A DNA stretch of 64,000 bases from contig NC_030854.1 of NCBI RefSeq assembly GCF_000208745.1, positions 29,203,223 through 29,267,222 on the forward strand. Reading direction: 5' to 3'. The notes beneath the pieces were generated by a model. The model was not told the origin of the DNA. It worked only from the letters and a program-made list of their open reading frames with translations, and did no database searches. Positions within the stretch are counted from its first letter, which is position 1; every line of letters starts with the position of its first letter. This DNA is from Theobroma cacao (Eukaryota; Streptophyta; Magnoliopsida; Malvales; Malvaceae). A program made the translations under genes and the position numbers. Shown here one piece after another: positions 1 through 16,660 of the stretch.

Positions 1-75
1 GACCGTCAATCATAAACGACTGCACCCATAAATTTTTTGTTCGAAAGGAAACTGAAAAATGTTACGTTTTAATAC

Positions 76-813
76 TTGTATCACCCATGTGAATCCGTAA
101 ATGTTGTAGCGTAACCGAGTTTCCTTTGTCACGCTCAAGTCAGGAACTTCGAACCCCTTCAAAAGGTAGCCCAAGGTCAGTTTCCAAACATAGTGCCCCT
201 ATGGGAAGACATTCCAAGCATCGATGTCCTCCACCAATGACAGCAACCAAGGCGTCACCCGTCTACGGTAGTCTTGACCAAATACAATGTTATTCGCGAT
301 CAAGACGAGTGCCATATTGGTCGCGTCTCCTGGTCGTTGAAAGTTGCCCCCGCGAAAGGTATCAAGTAAAGCCTGCAGCTTAACGCTGTCTTCCCCGTTC
401 TAGTATCTTGCATGAATTTCATCTGCAACAACCTCGTACGGTCGTCTAAACACATCGGGCATTGGACCAAACTTCAGCCCGGTGATGAGGCAGAACTCCT
501 ACTTTGATAGCCGTGCCTTGCTCTTGCCAATGGCAAACCATAGCTCGTGGTCCATTGACTGCCTCTCAGTGATCCGGCGAATCATGATGCTGTGCAAGAG
601 ACCGGTGCAAAAGTACCCCTGTGGATATACGTCCAGGAGCATTCCGAAGCAGGTACGCTTAACTGGATCGTACTCCCCCTTCTGTTGGAGAGTCTTTGTG
701 ATGTAATGCAGCTACGACCACTTACAGTGAGTGTTAATTGCGACATTGAACGCCCACTTCTCCCTCGACACGATCAGCAAACTCTCAAGATCCTCATACT
801 GTCTGCGCTGGAT
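76..813 (-). pseudogene. DUF1985 domain exon, interrupted by four TAG stops
   Basis: Reading the minus strand from an acceptor (TTTTACAG) at 813 to a donor (CAA/GTATT) at 76 gives 246 codons in one continuous frame. It carries the hallmarks of plant DUF1985 proteins: a DHELWFAIGKSKARLSK stretch followed by EFCLITGLKFGP, FRRPYEVVADE, and near the end WLLSLVEDIDAWNVFP, GHYVWKLTLGYLLKGF and LRYNIYGFTWV. The frame is broken by four in-frame stops, all TAG: after HCKWS, after ARLSK, after IHARY, and between NVFP and GHYVW, where family members usually have Trp. No frameshift is visible. DUF1985 function is unknown; it usually precedes a ULP1-type protease domain in transposon-borne genes, and that part would lie left of the window. 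Clearly non-functional as read. Confidence 0.7.
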
Positions 814-849
814 CTGTAAAATATGGCACACATACACTAGTGAGTTAAG

Positions 850-1195
850 CATTCATGTGCAACAAGGTACACTGAACACATATGTAAGGAATAAATGTTG
901 TGACACGCCATGCATTGCAATCAAAATATTGTGACACACCATGCATAACAAGTAAAATGTTGTGACACGTCATGCATAACAAGTAAAATGCTGTCAAACG
1001 CCATGCATAACAAGTAAAATTTTGTGACATGACATGCATATCAAGTAAAATGCTGTCAAACGCCATGCATAACAAGTAAAATGTTGTCAAACGTCATGCA
1101 TAACAAGTAAAATTCTGTGACACGACATGCGTATCAAGTAAAATGCTATCACACGTCATGCATATCAAGTAAAATGCTGTCACACGTTAATAACT
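850..1195. repeat. Minisatellite, about 30-bp unit, core GTGACACGCCATGCAT
   Basis: About nine imperfect head-to-tail copies of a unit of about 30 bp that alternates TGTGACACGNCATGCATA with ACAAGTAAAATG. The positions varying most are at the CG dinucleotides and the third base of the unit. The array lies directly upstream of the DUF1985 exon. An 81-codon open frame crosses it on the minus strand, but it is simply the translated repeat. Confidence 0.85.
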
Positions 1196-1659
1196 AACTA
1201 TAATAACAATGGCGTCACACGGTAAACACCCAAAATCGCTAAAACCACTACGGCTTAACCACAACAACCATCAAACCAGCAAGAAAACACAGTCTAAACA
1301 TTTGCAAAATAAAACAAAAAAACCAAACATATCAAACAAACCCAGGAAAAAACCAAAAAATTAACGAACACAAGAATATTACGAATTTGAGACTCACTGA
1401 CCTCTTCATTCATGGTCAACATTTTTGCTGGTGCTGTGGTTTCGTTCCGCTTGCAAAGAGCCTTCTTGAACACTCCGGTACCGACGGGAATGAGAAATGA
1501 CTCACACAGACGTTACGAATTTTGAATAATAACTGTTTAAAATGAAAAATGGCTTTCTAATATTCTTATTTATTCTGAAAAAGGGAAATTAATACAGTGA
1601 AAGTCCAAAGGATTATCACATTAACTGCCCATTTTTTTTTCTCTCTCTCTATTTCAAAC
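1196..1659. other. Spacer between the two arrays of the element
   Basis: AT-rich sequence containing an A-rich run (about 1300-1360), a short GC-richer patch (about 1400-1500) and a CT run (about 1630-1650). No coding feature is recognised. It is presumably internal sequence of the surrounding element. Confidence 0.4.
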
Positions 1660-2110
1660 CATGACGTGTCAGTTGCTCAAGCACTGTCGTGTCACGCACT
1701 CTAAACCATGACCATGGCGTGTAAGCTTTTCAAGCAATGTCGTGTCACACACTCTAAACATGACCATGGCGTGTCACCAACTCTTAACTCTGGCGTGTCA
1801 CAGATTCCCTCCATGACGTGTCACCAACTCTTAACTTTGACGTCTCACAGATTCAATCCGTGGCATCTCACCAACCCTAAAAGCTGGCGTGTCACAGATT
1901 CCCTCCATACCGTGTCACCAACTCTTAATCTGGCGTGTCACAGATTCCCTCCATGGCGTCTCACCAACCCTGAACGCTGTCGTGTCACACATTCTCACCA
2001 TGGCGTGTCACCAACTCTTAACTCTGACGTCTCATAGATTCCCTCCATGGCGTCTCACCAACTCTGAGCTGTGCCGTGTCACACATTCCAACCATGACAT
2101 TTCACAAACT
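1660..2110. repeat. Minisatellite, about 45-bp unit, core CATGGCGTGTCACCAACTC
   Basis: About ten imperfect units alternating GGCGTGTCACCAACTCTTAA and GGCGTGTCACAGATTCCCTCC. The core GCGTGTCAC is the reverse complement of the GTGACACGC core in the 850-1195 array, so the two arrays of this element are oppositely oriented. Open frames of 109 and 116 codons cross the array; their proteins are repeats of the unit and are not believed to be genes. Confidence 0.85.
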
Positions 2111-2590
2111 CTAAACCCTACCCTGCGACAGCCATCTAACATATGGCCTGCTATAGCAAGACCATTTCCTGCTTTGGATTCACATCTTTCTCCTTTCAAT
2201 TTACCACCGTATCAAGGATTTCTGGTTTCACATCATTAGCCAAGCTTTTCATTCATCACGACCGGTTCCTCGTTCGATTTTAATATCCCTCTTCTCTTAT
2301 TATCTGAATGTCATGTCCCAAATCTCTCAAAGCCCATCTCATGCAACATTATTTTGTTTTGCACAACCTTCAGGAAAAAAATTTGGGTACTTTGCACAAT
2401 CAATCTTTGCATATTTATTTTTTTTCTCACATTTTTCGCCTGTTTGAGAGTGTACGCTAACGAAGACAGCTCATTAAGGGCATTTTTGTCCCAAAATCTT
2501 TTCTGATAGCTAAAAACAGTTAAAAGTATCCTATTGGACTTTTACAAAAACATGTTATTTATAAGGGCTTAAAAAAAATCCCCTTATTAT

Positions 2591-3932
2591 TTTTTTCTTT
2601 CTAAATTGAAAATCATTTCATTTTCGTTTATCTTTGGATCCTTTCTAGGAGCAATTTTTTTTTGGTAGGCAACCACAAGCTTAATTAATTTTAATCCAAA
2701 TTCTAAATCTTTTGGATGTGATTCATAGTTTAAATGTAAAACTATATTTGTTCTTAGAATCAAATACTCACAATTAGCCCATGATTTTAACTAAACAATT
2801 AGTATTGTTAGAGAAATATTTTTTCACTAATTAAGTTTTTAATTTCAACTAAATTTTCTATTTATATTTAGCTCAAAATGAGATATATTTTTCATTTTAA
2901 ATAATCTCTCTTTCTTGAAATTCTAAAATCAGCTAAATGAATATACAAGACTTAATTACACTAAATTTACACTAAGAAAAATTTAAACTGACATCTAATA
3001 ATAAAATTACTAAAATTTGAGTAATTAAGAGAATATGGATCCCAAAAATTTATGGGCATTGATAGTTACCAAAATATTCATATCCAATTAAATACATAAT
3101 AATAATAATAATAATAATTCTCTATAAAAAATTCAAAAGATTCATTGATTAATTTTCATTCCTTTAATAAGCACCTTAGCTTTTATAAATACAAAAGGTA
3201 TAATATTAGATGAAATTATCATTCTTTGATCATTTAGCAAGAGTATCACGGTAACACCAAAACATATATTTTTTTTTAATTTAGCACTAATACTTTGTCG
3301 CTATATAAATGTGCATTTAAATATCTTTTTTGTTTTATATAATTGTCAACGAAATACTAAGGAATAGATTTTACATTTTTTAATAAAATGATGGTTATTT
3401 CTAAGCGTATAAATTTGTATTAGAATGTAATGCAATATTAAGATTGAATAATATCTGTAACGAATATTCTTTTGTTATATTACAAAGTTGGAACAATAAT
3501 TTGATTATATACTGTATGTTAAATTATTTTTTTAATTTATATTTTTAAAGTAATTTTAATTATAACTTTTAAATCATTAAAGATTGATAAACTTTTATGT
3601 TCAGTGCCTCACACGAGTTCAAAGCTAGTTATCTCATATATATATATATATCAACGGTGGAGATTTAAAACTTTATAAACGAGATTAAAAGATTCACACG
3701 TGTAGGGTCCTACCCAACAGGAAAATAGAAAGGCAAAACTATTTGGGTTTTGGGCTAAAAAACAATCCACTTGGGATGTCGGGCCGCAAAAGAGCCATCT
3801 TTATTTCTTCATTATCGAAACGAAGATGGTGCTTCAGTTCTTCCTCGGCAGCTAAAAGTACCAAAAAGAATACAAAAATTACCAAAGCATAGCAGTTCTT
3901 TTGCCTTCATTTTGAATTTCTCACACCCAGTA
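2591..3932. other. AT-rich intergenic region and upstream sequence of the PORR gene
   Basis: Very AT-rich, with an (AAT)n tract at about 3096-3118 and a (TA)n tract at about 3636-3652. The last 250 bp are presumably promoter and 5' UTR of the PORR gene. No other gene or clear transposon end is recognised. Confidence 0.4.
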
Positions 3933-5531
3933 ATGTTAAAAGTTAACAACTTTCTTTCCTCAACAAGGAAACTATTTCCAAATCCCCAAATTGGGCATCA
4001 ACAATGGAGAAGTATAGTTAAGGTGAGGCTGAAATGGGTGAAGAACCGGAGCCTTGATCATGTCATCGACACTGAGACCGATCTCAAAGCGGCTTGCCTC
4101 TTAAAGGATGCCATCAAGCGGTCGCCCACCGGTTTTCTTACAGCCAAGTCTTTTGCCGATTGGCAAAAGCTCCTTGGCCTCACTGTCCCCGTTCTTCGCT
4201 TTCTGCGCAGGTAATTTTGCCTTCTTTGCTTGATTTTTGAATACCCTTTTGTTGTTTGTTTTTGATTAGTCAAAAGTTGTTTGCTTTTCTGTCCAGAGGC
4301 AGAAGCAAAATGCAATTAAGGAAGCAATAACCAAACTGTACCTGGGGGTATGAGAGTGACAATGTAGGATTTTGCATTGTTAGTGGATGATAATTAGTGG
4401 GTAATTACTGTACTGTTATGTACTGCTGGTATTAGGCACTGGGAAGAAAGTGATTTTCCTTGTTTTTGGTTAACTGGAATTGAGTTGAATATATGATATA
4501 GTGGTTTATAGTTGCCAAATGTTTTCGACTTTTGTTTCAGGTACCCTACTCTTTTTGAAGAATTTCCACATGCCCGTTATGCTAATTTGCCTTGTTTTCG
4601 ACTAACGGGCACTGCACTCTTGTTAGATTCACAAGAGCAAAGCATACACCAGGCACATGAGAGTGATACTATAGAGAGGCTTTGTAGGTTGCTTATGATG
4701 ATGAAAAGTAGGACTGCACCTCTTCAGTCCCTGCATCCTTTGAAATGGGATCTTGGTTTGCCAGATAACTTTGAGAAAGTGTTGATCCCAAAATTTCCAG
4801 ATCATTTTAGATTTGTTAAGGCACCAATTGGAGTTGCAGCTGTACGACTTGTGCAATGGCGAGAGGAATTAGCCGTTTCAGCATTGGAAAGAAGTAATGA
4901 GGTTGGTGAGATGGGTGATGAGTACAGGCAATTTAAGAGGGGCCAAACCACATTGGCATTTCTAATGAATTTCCCAAGGGGTTATGGAGCTCAGAAGAAG
5001 GTGAGAGCTTGGATGGAGAAGTTTCAGAAGCTTCCCTACATATCCCCATATGATGATTCTCGGCATATTGATCCAAATAGTGAGCTTATGGAGAAAAGGG
5101 CTGTTGGTGTATTGCATGAGTTTTTGAGCTTGACAATTCACAAGAAGACCAAGAGGAACTACTTGAGAAGCTTGAGAGAGGAACTGAACATCCCACATAA
5201 GTTTACTCGATTATTTACTAGATATCCAGGGATTTTCTACCTTTCCTTGAAGTGTAAAACAACAACTGTGGCTCTCAAGGAAGGATACAGGCGAGGAAAA
5301 CTAGTAAACCCACATCCTCTTGTTCGTCTAAGAGAGAAGTTCTATCATGTAATGAGGACAGGGCTTCTTTATCGTGGTAAAGGTGTGAATCTGATACCTC
5401 GGGAAGACATTTTGCTCAATGACTTGGAGAATAAAGTGGAAGATGGAGAAGAAGAAGAAGAGACAGAGGAAGTGGAGATTGGATCAGGTGATGAATTCTA
5501 TGAGGAAACCTCAGATGTAGAAGATGAATGA
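3933..5531 (+). CDS. PORR-domain protein (plant organelle RNA recognition), organelle-targeted
   Basis: Two exons, 3933-4210 and 4541-5531, joined across a GT-AG intron (GCGCAG/GTAATT ... TTTCAG/GTACCC), give 422 residues. Known: PORR proteins bind organelle RNA and act mainly in group II intron splicing in plastids or mitochondria. Seen: a basic, Ser/Asn-rich start (MLKVNNFLSSTRKLF) suits a transit peptide. The PORR domain begins near residue 33 (LKWVKNRSLDHVI) and contains LRRYPTLFEEFPH across the splice site, GTALLLD, LGLPDNFEKVLIPKFPDHFR, HEFLSLTIHKKTKRNYL and TRYPGIFYLSLK. The last 33 residues are an acidic tail (EDGEEEEETEE). The ATG at 3933 is the first in frame; the frame opens upstream only without an ATG. 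Length and organisation fit the family. The specific RNA target, and whether it acts in mitochondria or plastids, cannot be told. Confidence 0.92.
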
Positions 5532-8242
5532 GGTGAAGAGAAATGATTACCTGACAGAATTATCCATGTTGCAGCTACATTAAAAGGGGAAGATGATCAA
5601 AAGCTGAGGTTTTTACTGTTAATAGGATGCACCAAACATGGATTCATCTCTTACCTTAGTATGGGAGCAAAGTATCACGTTTTGATGATATAAGTTTATC
5701 ATAGCATGTTTGACTTGTCTTGCTGCTTATGTCAGTTGACACGTTCAGATTTAGAAAATTTTCCAAATGTTTCAACACTAGCTTGACTTAAAATTAAGTC
5801 CTCTTAAGGATCAGTGGCCCTTTTTCTTTGATTAATTGGGTCAATTGTTTCGTATATGCTTGTTTTGCTTTCATGTTAAAGAAGTTAGAAATGAACAATT
5901 CTGCATGGAGATCCACATTAATGCGATGTTGCAAGAATTCAAGCCGTAGAACTAAGCACTGTCAGAGTGTAGTCAATTGAAGTTTTCCAATCTGAGAGAG
6001 GAAGGTTTTTTGATTCAGTTGTCAGGTCTCTTCTGTAACTTTTTGCTTAGACATTGTCGTTATGTATCTATAGGATCCGTTCGACATAGAAATGCTGTGC
6101 AATAATAGTAAGCATTAAAGTCCAGTTCATACTAGTGTAGGATTTTGGCATTGTCAATTTTCATGCCAATCTTTGTATAATTCGTTGTCGTTGTCAACGG
6201 AATGCAGATTCTATTTGTTATGATTTGATAGTATAACTGCGCTAAACCTGCTCAGGACTACAGTAAACAGCCTGCTTATTTCTGTCATCTGAGCAAATTC
6301 CCCAATTACAGTCACCTTTCGATATGCAGATATTTTACTTACTACTTCACGCTTGATGTGAGAGTTTCCAATTCCATGTCAAAGAAGCTTCTTCCTCGTC
6401 GTTTTCCAATTTCCACCCAATAATTTGAACATTATAAGTCAAGTTTTTAAGTAAACAAGGATTTGTTTGGTAATCCAAAATTAACCTGTTGGTGGAAAAT
6501 TTTTTATAAAAAATATTTTATAGAAAATTTTAATATTTGTTATTATTTAGATAAATTATCGAAAATATTTTTTATAATTTGAATTATTCTGTGAAAAATA
6601 TTTTCACATTAAAATTAAAAATGAAAATAAAAATAAAAAAAATCAATAATAATTATTTTCAAACATTTAATCACATATCATAATGAAACTAAGCTTTAAT
6701 TTTCAAAAAGATTTTCATTTTATCATTTTTTTACCATAACACTACAAAAATATAAATATTCATTAATTTGTGTAAAAAATCCAAACCTTATATTTGTAAA
6801 TGTGTATTCATTAAATAACCATCATTGAAATATTTTTTGTTATAATTATTATTAAGATTAATTCAATTATAAATAAAAATATTAAATTGTATTGAACGAT
6901 TTTATTAAAACATATTTTTTAATTTTAATAATTTTGAATAATTTAAATATTAATATTTTAAGTTAAAANAATAATTTTGAATAATTTAAATATTCATATT
7001 TTAAGTTAAAAAATTTTTAAAGTTAAATATTAAGTTTTTTAATATTTTAAATTAAATATTAATATTCCTTAATTTTTAAACAAATATTAATATTCATTGA
7101 ACCTATATTATTGAAGTTTAATATAAAAATATTTTTGCTACCACGTGATCAATAGGTGCTTGTATTTTTCCGTAAAATGTTTTATAACCGAATAAATTTT
7201 CAGTCCCTTAGTTTGTTTGACGCTACTGAACTGTGGCTAAAGCAGGACCATTTTCCCATGGAACAAGGAAACATCAGTGTCCTTTTACAAGAATCATTCT
7301 CAATTATTATATCAACATTTATACGCCAATTCCTGTAGAGTGTTGATTCCTAGTTACAGCTTTTATGCTATAAGCAAACGGCAGCCATTCTCATATTTAT
7401 GTAGTTAAACACAAAATTCCTCAACTGATGTTTCAATAATCAATCTACGATGCAAGTCCAAGTTGCCTTTCAAGTTCAATTCAGCAGACGGTACGCATCC
7501 ATGGGATCCTTATTGTTAACCAAGTTAATATCAGAATAAATCAAGGATACAATGGTATGAAGCACTCTTTTTATTTTCCAGCCAGCGGCTATACCTTATA
7601 GAACATCAGGAACATGGATTGAATAATAATATAACAACGGCAAATTTGCTTCTCTCAGAGCTTCACATCAATAGGACAGACATAACCAATGGGCGAGATT
7701 AAAACATGTTGAAGATGTCAGAGTTCATTCCCACCTATCCCAATCTCTGATATACATGACGAAAAAAAAAATTATCATTTTATCAGCAGAATCATGTTAA
7801 CAGAAAGGCATGCACATGCCTATCTCTTCCTTCATCACCTTACCCTGTTATAATTGGGTTGCAAATGTACCTACACACACGTACTACTACATTGCATCCT
7901 AGGCTCCTAGCTATATTCCTCCAAAAGGAGCATGTGAAAGCGAAGATGCACCCACGCCTACATGGTTAGTTTCCTATATCACCATCCACAACCTCCTTCC
8001 CGGTGACCCGCAGACAGCTAACTGGTTAGTTTCCTATGTCACCATCCCAACCACATGAGTGCCTCCTTATCAAAAAATAACTCATCAATTCTACAGCCCT
8101 CCACAGAACTCATTAGTGTCCTATGTTAGAACCCATATGCAAATGGAAATAGTAAACGAGGAGACAAAATAATCCTTCAAATCTGATGGAAAATATATAT
8201 ACTCAAAAGAAACACAAAAAATAAATCCATATAAAGTGGGAC
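5532..8242. other. Intergenic between the convergent PORR and helicase genes
   Basis: The first few hundred bases are presumably the PORR 3' UTR. About 6420-7140 is extremely AT-rich with short near-repeats (AATAATTTTGAATAATTTAAATATT occurs twice near 6930-7000, split by a single N at 6969). The 3' UTR of the minus-strand helicase lies at the right end. Around 7960 and 8030 a short phrase (TGGTTAGTTTCCTAT) is repeated. No gene recognised. Confidence 0.4.
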
Positions 8243-12262
<4,020 letters not shown>

Positions 12263-13046
12263 AATTTTCTCAAACCTAAAAAACACCCAAAAAAATCCTA
12301 ACAAAAAACTAATCCAACCAAACCAAAAATAAAATGAAACCCAAAATTTTAAATCCTCCAAAAAGTCTTCTTATCCTCTCCTTTTTGTAGATCAGGCCTG
12401 AACAATGAAAATGCCAGCAGAGTCAACAGAAAAGAATTGAAAAAAATGCAGTTGAAATAACCCAAAAAATTGCTAGGGAAAATACCATTTAAATGCAAAA
12501 CGACTTGCAAAGAGAAAGATTATTAAAATAAAAATCACGAGAATTGATGAGAGAAACAGCAGAAACCTTTGTTGGAAGTTCTTTTGCCGATGGGGCCAGG
12601 AAGCGGAAAAATCGGGTGTCTCGATATTTTTGCTGTTTGCTAACTTTATGGTTTTCAAAAATCAGATCAAAGCTTTTCCTTTCGTGGTATTTTCTTTTCT
12701 TTTCTTTGCTTTTTCTTTGGCTTCGGTGTTGCGTGCAGGGTGCAGCAAGAAATGAGAGAGAGTGAGAAAAAATCTACAAAAGCTAGTTTGGTGACCGTAC
12801 AATTTGGGGCTTGCGTCATAATTAATAGCTACCCCTCAACGGCGTCCTAAATCCGCGTTTCGTTATCAATAGTAATAAATTAATATAACAATTTTAATAA
12901 AACTCTTAATAATAGAATTTCACTATAGTTTTTTAATTTCTTTAAGTTTTTATCCTAAAATTTTTATTTTTTGAAATTTTTATTTTTTTTATATTTTTTT
13001 CATTTTTGTGTTAAACTTTTTTAATTAACCATGTTATGATAATTAT
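12263..13046. other. Helicase 5' UTR/promoter and AT-rich intergenic
   Basis: On the minus strand TTTTTTAG/GTTTGAG lies 13 bases before the helicase ATG, and AACAAAG/GTTTCTG lies near 12560. This suggests a leader intron of about 290 bp, common in this gene type. Beyond about 12850 the sequence is AT-rich intergenic with nothing recognised. Confidence 0.35.
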
Positions 13047-13296
13047 TAAAAATATTTAGTAATTAAAATTATAATACAATACTATATCTAATTAGTTAAA
13101 GGTGTACTACAATATTGTTAATTAGAAATTATATACAAATTTTAGTAACTATAATTATGATACAATACTATTATCTAGCTAGTTAAAGTTATACTATAAT
13201 ACTTTTAATTAGAAAGTATACAAAATATCTAATAATTAGAAGTATAATATAATATTATTATCTAGTAATACTGTTAGTTAATTAGAATTATATTAT
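13047..13296. repeat. AT-rich tandem repeat, about 85-bp unit, three copies
   Basis: Three degraded copies (about 13047-13134, 13135-13219, 13220-13296) share TAATTA(G/A)AATTATAATACAATACTAT and TTAATTAGAAA.TATA. No coding content. Confidence 0.55.
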
Positions 13297-15475
13297 AGAT
13301 ATATAGAGAGCTCTCATTCATTTATGTAATAATACACAATTAAAATTTTTATTTAAACATGTACAATTTCATAATACAAGATTTTTTTTAATAAACTTTA
13401 AATGTACTATTTGTTGAAATAAGAAAAAATCAACAACAAAAGTGGAAACAATTAGAAAATAAAATGATTTGTTGAGGATTAAAAGATTTTAACTTTTCTT
13501 TTACTCTCTTTTATTAAAAAAATTTAGATTTTTTTCTTTAAAGAATTGTGATTTCAAATAATTCAAATATAAAAACATCATAATTTTATAATAAAAAATA
13601 TTAACCCAAGCGGATTTCCTAGTAATAAAATTAAAGATGACTAAATATTCTTTAATAGTTCTCTAAATTGTGGTAACTGGCAATTACTGTCGGTGGATTG
13701 CATTTTTCCGCGCGTGTAAAGGACGGATGATGATGATTCGCTTTAACCTTCGTGTGGGTACCACATCAGTTTTGTTAATTCTTGTACTTCACTCAGCTGT
13801 GACTGCCGACGACAGGACAACTTGAAAATCTTTGCTAAATCTCCTCCGAAATTAACTTTTTGTTTTTCATTTCGATTTATGCAAAATTTTGTCATCTTAT
13901 ATCAAAAATTTTTTTAAAAAAATTATGAGAAATGACATTTCATAATAAAAATATTTTAAAAATAACCATAAAAATAATTTAATTATATTTAATCACGACT
14001 TGATAAAAATATCCTTTAAACTATTTCAAATAAATTAAACCATTCATTACAATTTCTTTCCATTTGTGTTTCGGATTTCTCTCTCACCATCCTACTATCT
14101 CAAATTTTATTGATTTCTCTGTTCGGCATTCGTCTGCTATGCTTTCGATTCTCTCTTGCTATTTCAAATTTCTCTTTCTTATGTTTTCGAGACACCAAGA
14201 AATGATTTTGACGTACTTGGGTGGGTAGCTATTTGGGAAATTCGATTTTTAAGTATTTTGAATAAAACTAAAATAGTAGAAATAATCACAAATGTATGAA
14301 ATAACTTTTAATTGAATCAATTTGGTACCTAGACACCAATAAACTCAAAATTTTAAATTTACAAACTTAGGTTTTCAAAGAAAATTTTTTTATTTTTAGT
14401 CAAAATTGGTGTTTTAAATAAAAAAATTTATTTTTTGATTTACGAAAACATGTTAGAAATACTTTAATAGGTGTCAAATTGTCAAGAAAACAAAAAAAAT
14501 GAAAAGAGTTGAGAGGATTTGAAGTTTTAGTTCGTAAGTAACAACAATATTTTAAGCATTAAAGTATAACAAAATGTTTTTGAATATGTCGTGTAACAAC
14601 AATATTTTTTCAACATGTAACAACAATAGTTTTTTTTCAACATCTCATGTAACAACTGTAACGATCCCTCTTTGGTCGCTATTGGCGTTCGAGACTTCTA
14701 AAAAATTTCAACTAAGTTGTGAATAAACCTCATTTAAGACTTCCACTAGTTCATTAAATACATATAATCAAATCATGTGTGTAAGCAAATATTAATAATT
14801 AAATTACTATCTACTTCATTCAAAATAATAATAACAATTCACGTTTATAAGTTAATAACATTTTCAACATTTGACAATTTTCGTTTTGACACAACCCTAA
14901 ACAGCGAAGCGATTAACAGCGAGGTTAGGAGATGCTTTTACCTATTCTGCTGTGGTCTGTATACATTGATAGTTACACGTTAGACTGATATCTATCTGCA
15001 AAAAGAAAAAATAAGAGGGGTGTGAGTCTTATAGGCTTAGTGATCATTATTGACCCCATGAACAGGCGAGGCGTGGAAACAAATATAAAGGTGGAATGTT
15101 TATAAACCCAAGTAAGCATAGAAAATACATTCCATAAAACCAAGAGATTTGTTTTTATACCTTACAATTCTTAAAAATAATAATTCTCAAGTAAACATGT
15201 ATGAAAGCAGTTGTATTTAAGATACTAAAAAATCTTTCAACCCCGACATCCAGTCAACATTAAATTTAATGGCAAGTGAAAAAAATGAAAATTCTTAAAT
15301 ATAAAAAAAGATGAATTAATTGATCACCAATAAATAGATAAATTTCACTTGCCATTAAATAAATAAAAATTTTCAAGTATTAATATCATACATAGTAAAA
15401 TAAAAATCCACAAGGGAACATCATCCTCAGGTAAGTTTAATATAACCCTTAGGCTTGCTATCTCAAACATCATCA

Positions 15476-15720
15476 CCTACTCGTGGGAAACTGCCCACAC
15501 CACTATTTATAAATCGGGGCTTCAATTCCCTCTTTTTGCCTACTCGTGGGATCTGCACACGCCATCATATATAAATCGGAGTTTCAGGTTCCCCTTTGCC
15601 TACTTGTGAGAACTGCCCACGTCACCCAATATGAATCGGGGCTTTAGGTCTCCCTTTTTACCTACTCATGGGAACTGCCAACATCACCCAATATGAATTG
15701 GGGCTTCAGGTCCCCCTTTG
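15476..15720. repeat. Four tandem copies of a 60-63-bp unit inside the solo LTR
   Basis: Units start at about 15476, 15539, 15599 and 15661. Each starts CCTACTCGTGGGA.CTGCC and continues through AATCGGGGCTTCAGGT to CCCTTT. The last two copies share CACCCAATATGAAT and look most recently duplicated. Confidence 0.85.
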
Positions 15721-15992
15721 CAATCAAATATCGAAAATCATTGCAATTTAAAGTATTTGCAAAACATAATAGTTTGTAAACAATATAATCATAAATCAAT
15801 GTTATGCATATTTTATCTCAAAGCATGGTATATTTACCAAATCAGCTTGCTAAGTAAAATAAATAATTTATCATCAAGCTTTATGAATCGATACAAAGAC
15901 CATTGGCCTAAACATCACACAAACTTGCAAGGTACGATTTTTGAAGTGAAAACCAGTTAAAGGTTTATTTTTTCGTATTTAAAAACATATAG

Positions 15993-16024
<32 letters not shown>

Positions 16025-16221
16025 TTTAAAGAAAAGCGTATATAAAACCCTTGTCACAAACCCAAACAACCTAAAACTTTCTATCAACTCATGCTCTCCA
16101 CAATTTCGTCAACTATCAAATGCAATATATATAATATATTATAGAGAAATAATTTTAAAATCTAGCACCCACTCACCTCACAATAGCGGAACGCTACTTC
16201 GCTATTGGTTCTTGCATATAT

Positions 16222-16660
16222 TTGGTTTTTCTTTTTTTTTTCTTTATTCTCCTCTACCGCTGCTCATTCTCTCATTCTTCTTCTTTTTCTTTCTCTTCTT
16301 TCTTCCTTCTCCTTCTTCTCCTCTGCCGCTGCTCCCTCTCTCTTTCTTCTTCTCTTTCTTTCTCTTCTTTCTTCCCTCTCCTTCTTCTCCTAGTCGTTGT
16401 GCTCCCTCTTTTTTTTTTCTTTTTCTGCTCCCCGAGATGCTTCTCCCCCTCTTTTTTTTTTCTTCTCTTTTTCCTCTTTCATTTCTCTCCCTCGAGCCCC
16501 CCACTCTCTTCCTTCTCTTTCCTCTTCTCTTTCTTCTTCCCTTTATTTCTTGTCTTTTCTCCTTTTTGGCAACTTGACTTTTCTTTTTCTCTTTCCTTTC
16601 TTCCTTCTCCTTTTTGGCCGGCCTCCCATTTTTCCTTCTTCTTCTCTTTGTCTTTTTATG
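16222..16660. repeat. Long pyrimidine-rich (CT) tract in the solo LTR
   Basis: Over 430 bp that is nearly all C and T on the plus strand, with near-repeats of CTTCTCCTCTGCCGCTGCTCC. It makes spurious long ORFs in several frames. It is possibly the LTR's promoter-proximal pyrimidine tract. Confidence 0.75.

Larger units (their letters stand above)
1..2590 (-). mobile_element. Mutator-like (DUF1985/ULP1-type) element, truncated by the window edge
   Basis: Seen: a decayed DUF1985 exon on the minus strand (76-813), two minisatellite arrays (about 850-1195 and 1660-2110) and, near 2480-2590, a tail reading AGGGCATTTTTGT... then GCTAAAAACAGTTAAA. That tail resembles the end of the element at 60.7-62.2 kb. 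Known: plant DUF1985 genes are usually found beside ULP1-like (C48) protease domains, often inside Kaonashi-type Mutator elements. Inferred: this is the coding relative of the array-bearing elements at 13.9-19.1 and 60.7-62.2 kb. The left end lies outside the window and no TSD can be checked. The right boundary is approximate. Confidence 0.5.

Noticed and set aside
850..1195. CRISPR-like regular repeats
   Set aside because: Plant nuclear context, the repeats are imperfect and contiguous, there are no unique spacers and no cas genes.
1708..2239. Overlapping 109- and 116-codon ORFs
   Set aside because: They are translations of the minisatellite and show no protein-like features.
3771..3932. 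N-terminal extension of the PORR frame (54 codons)
   Set aside because: It opens with TTG, has no ATG, and the first ATG (3933) gives a credible transit peptide.
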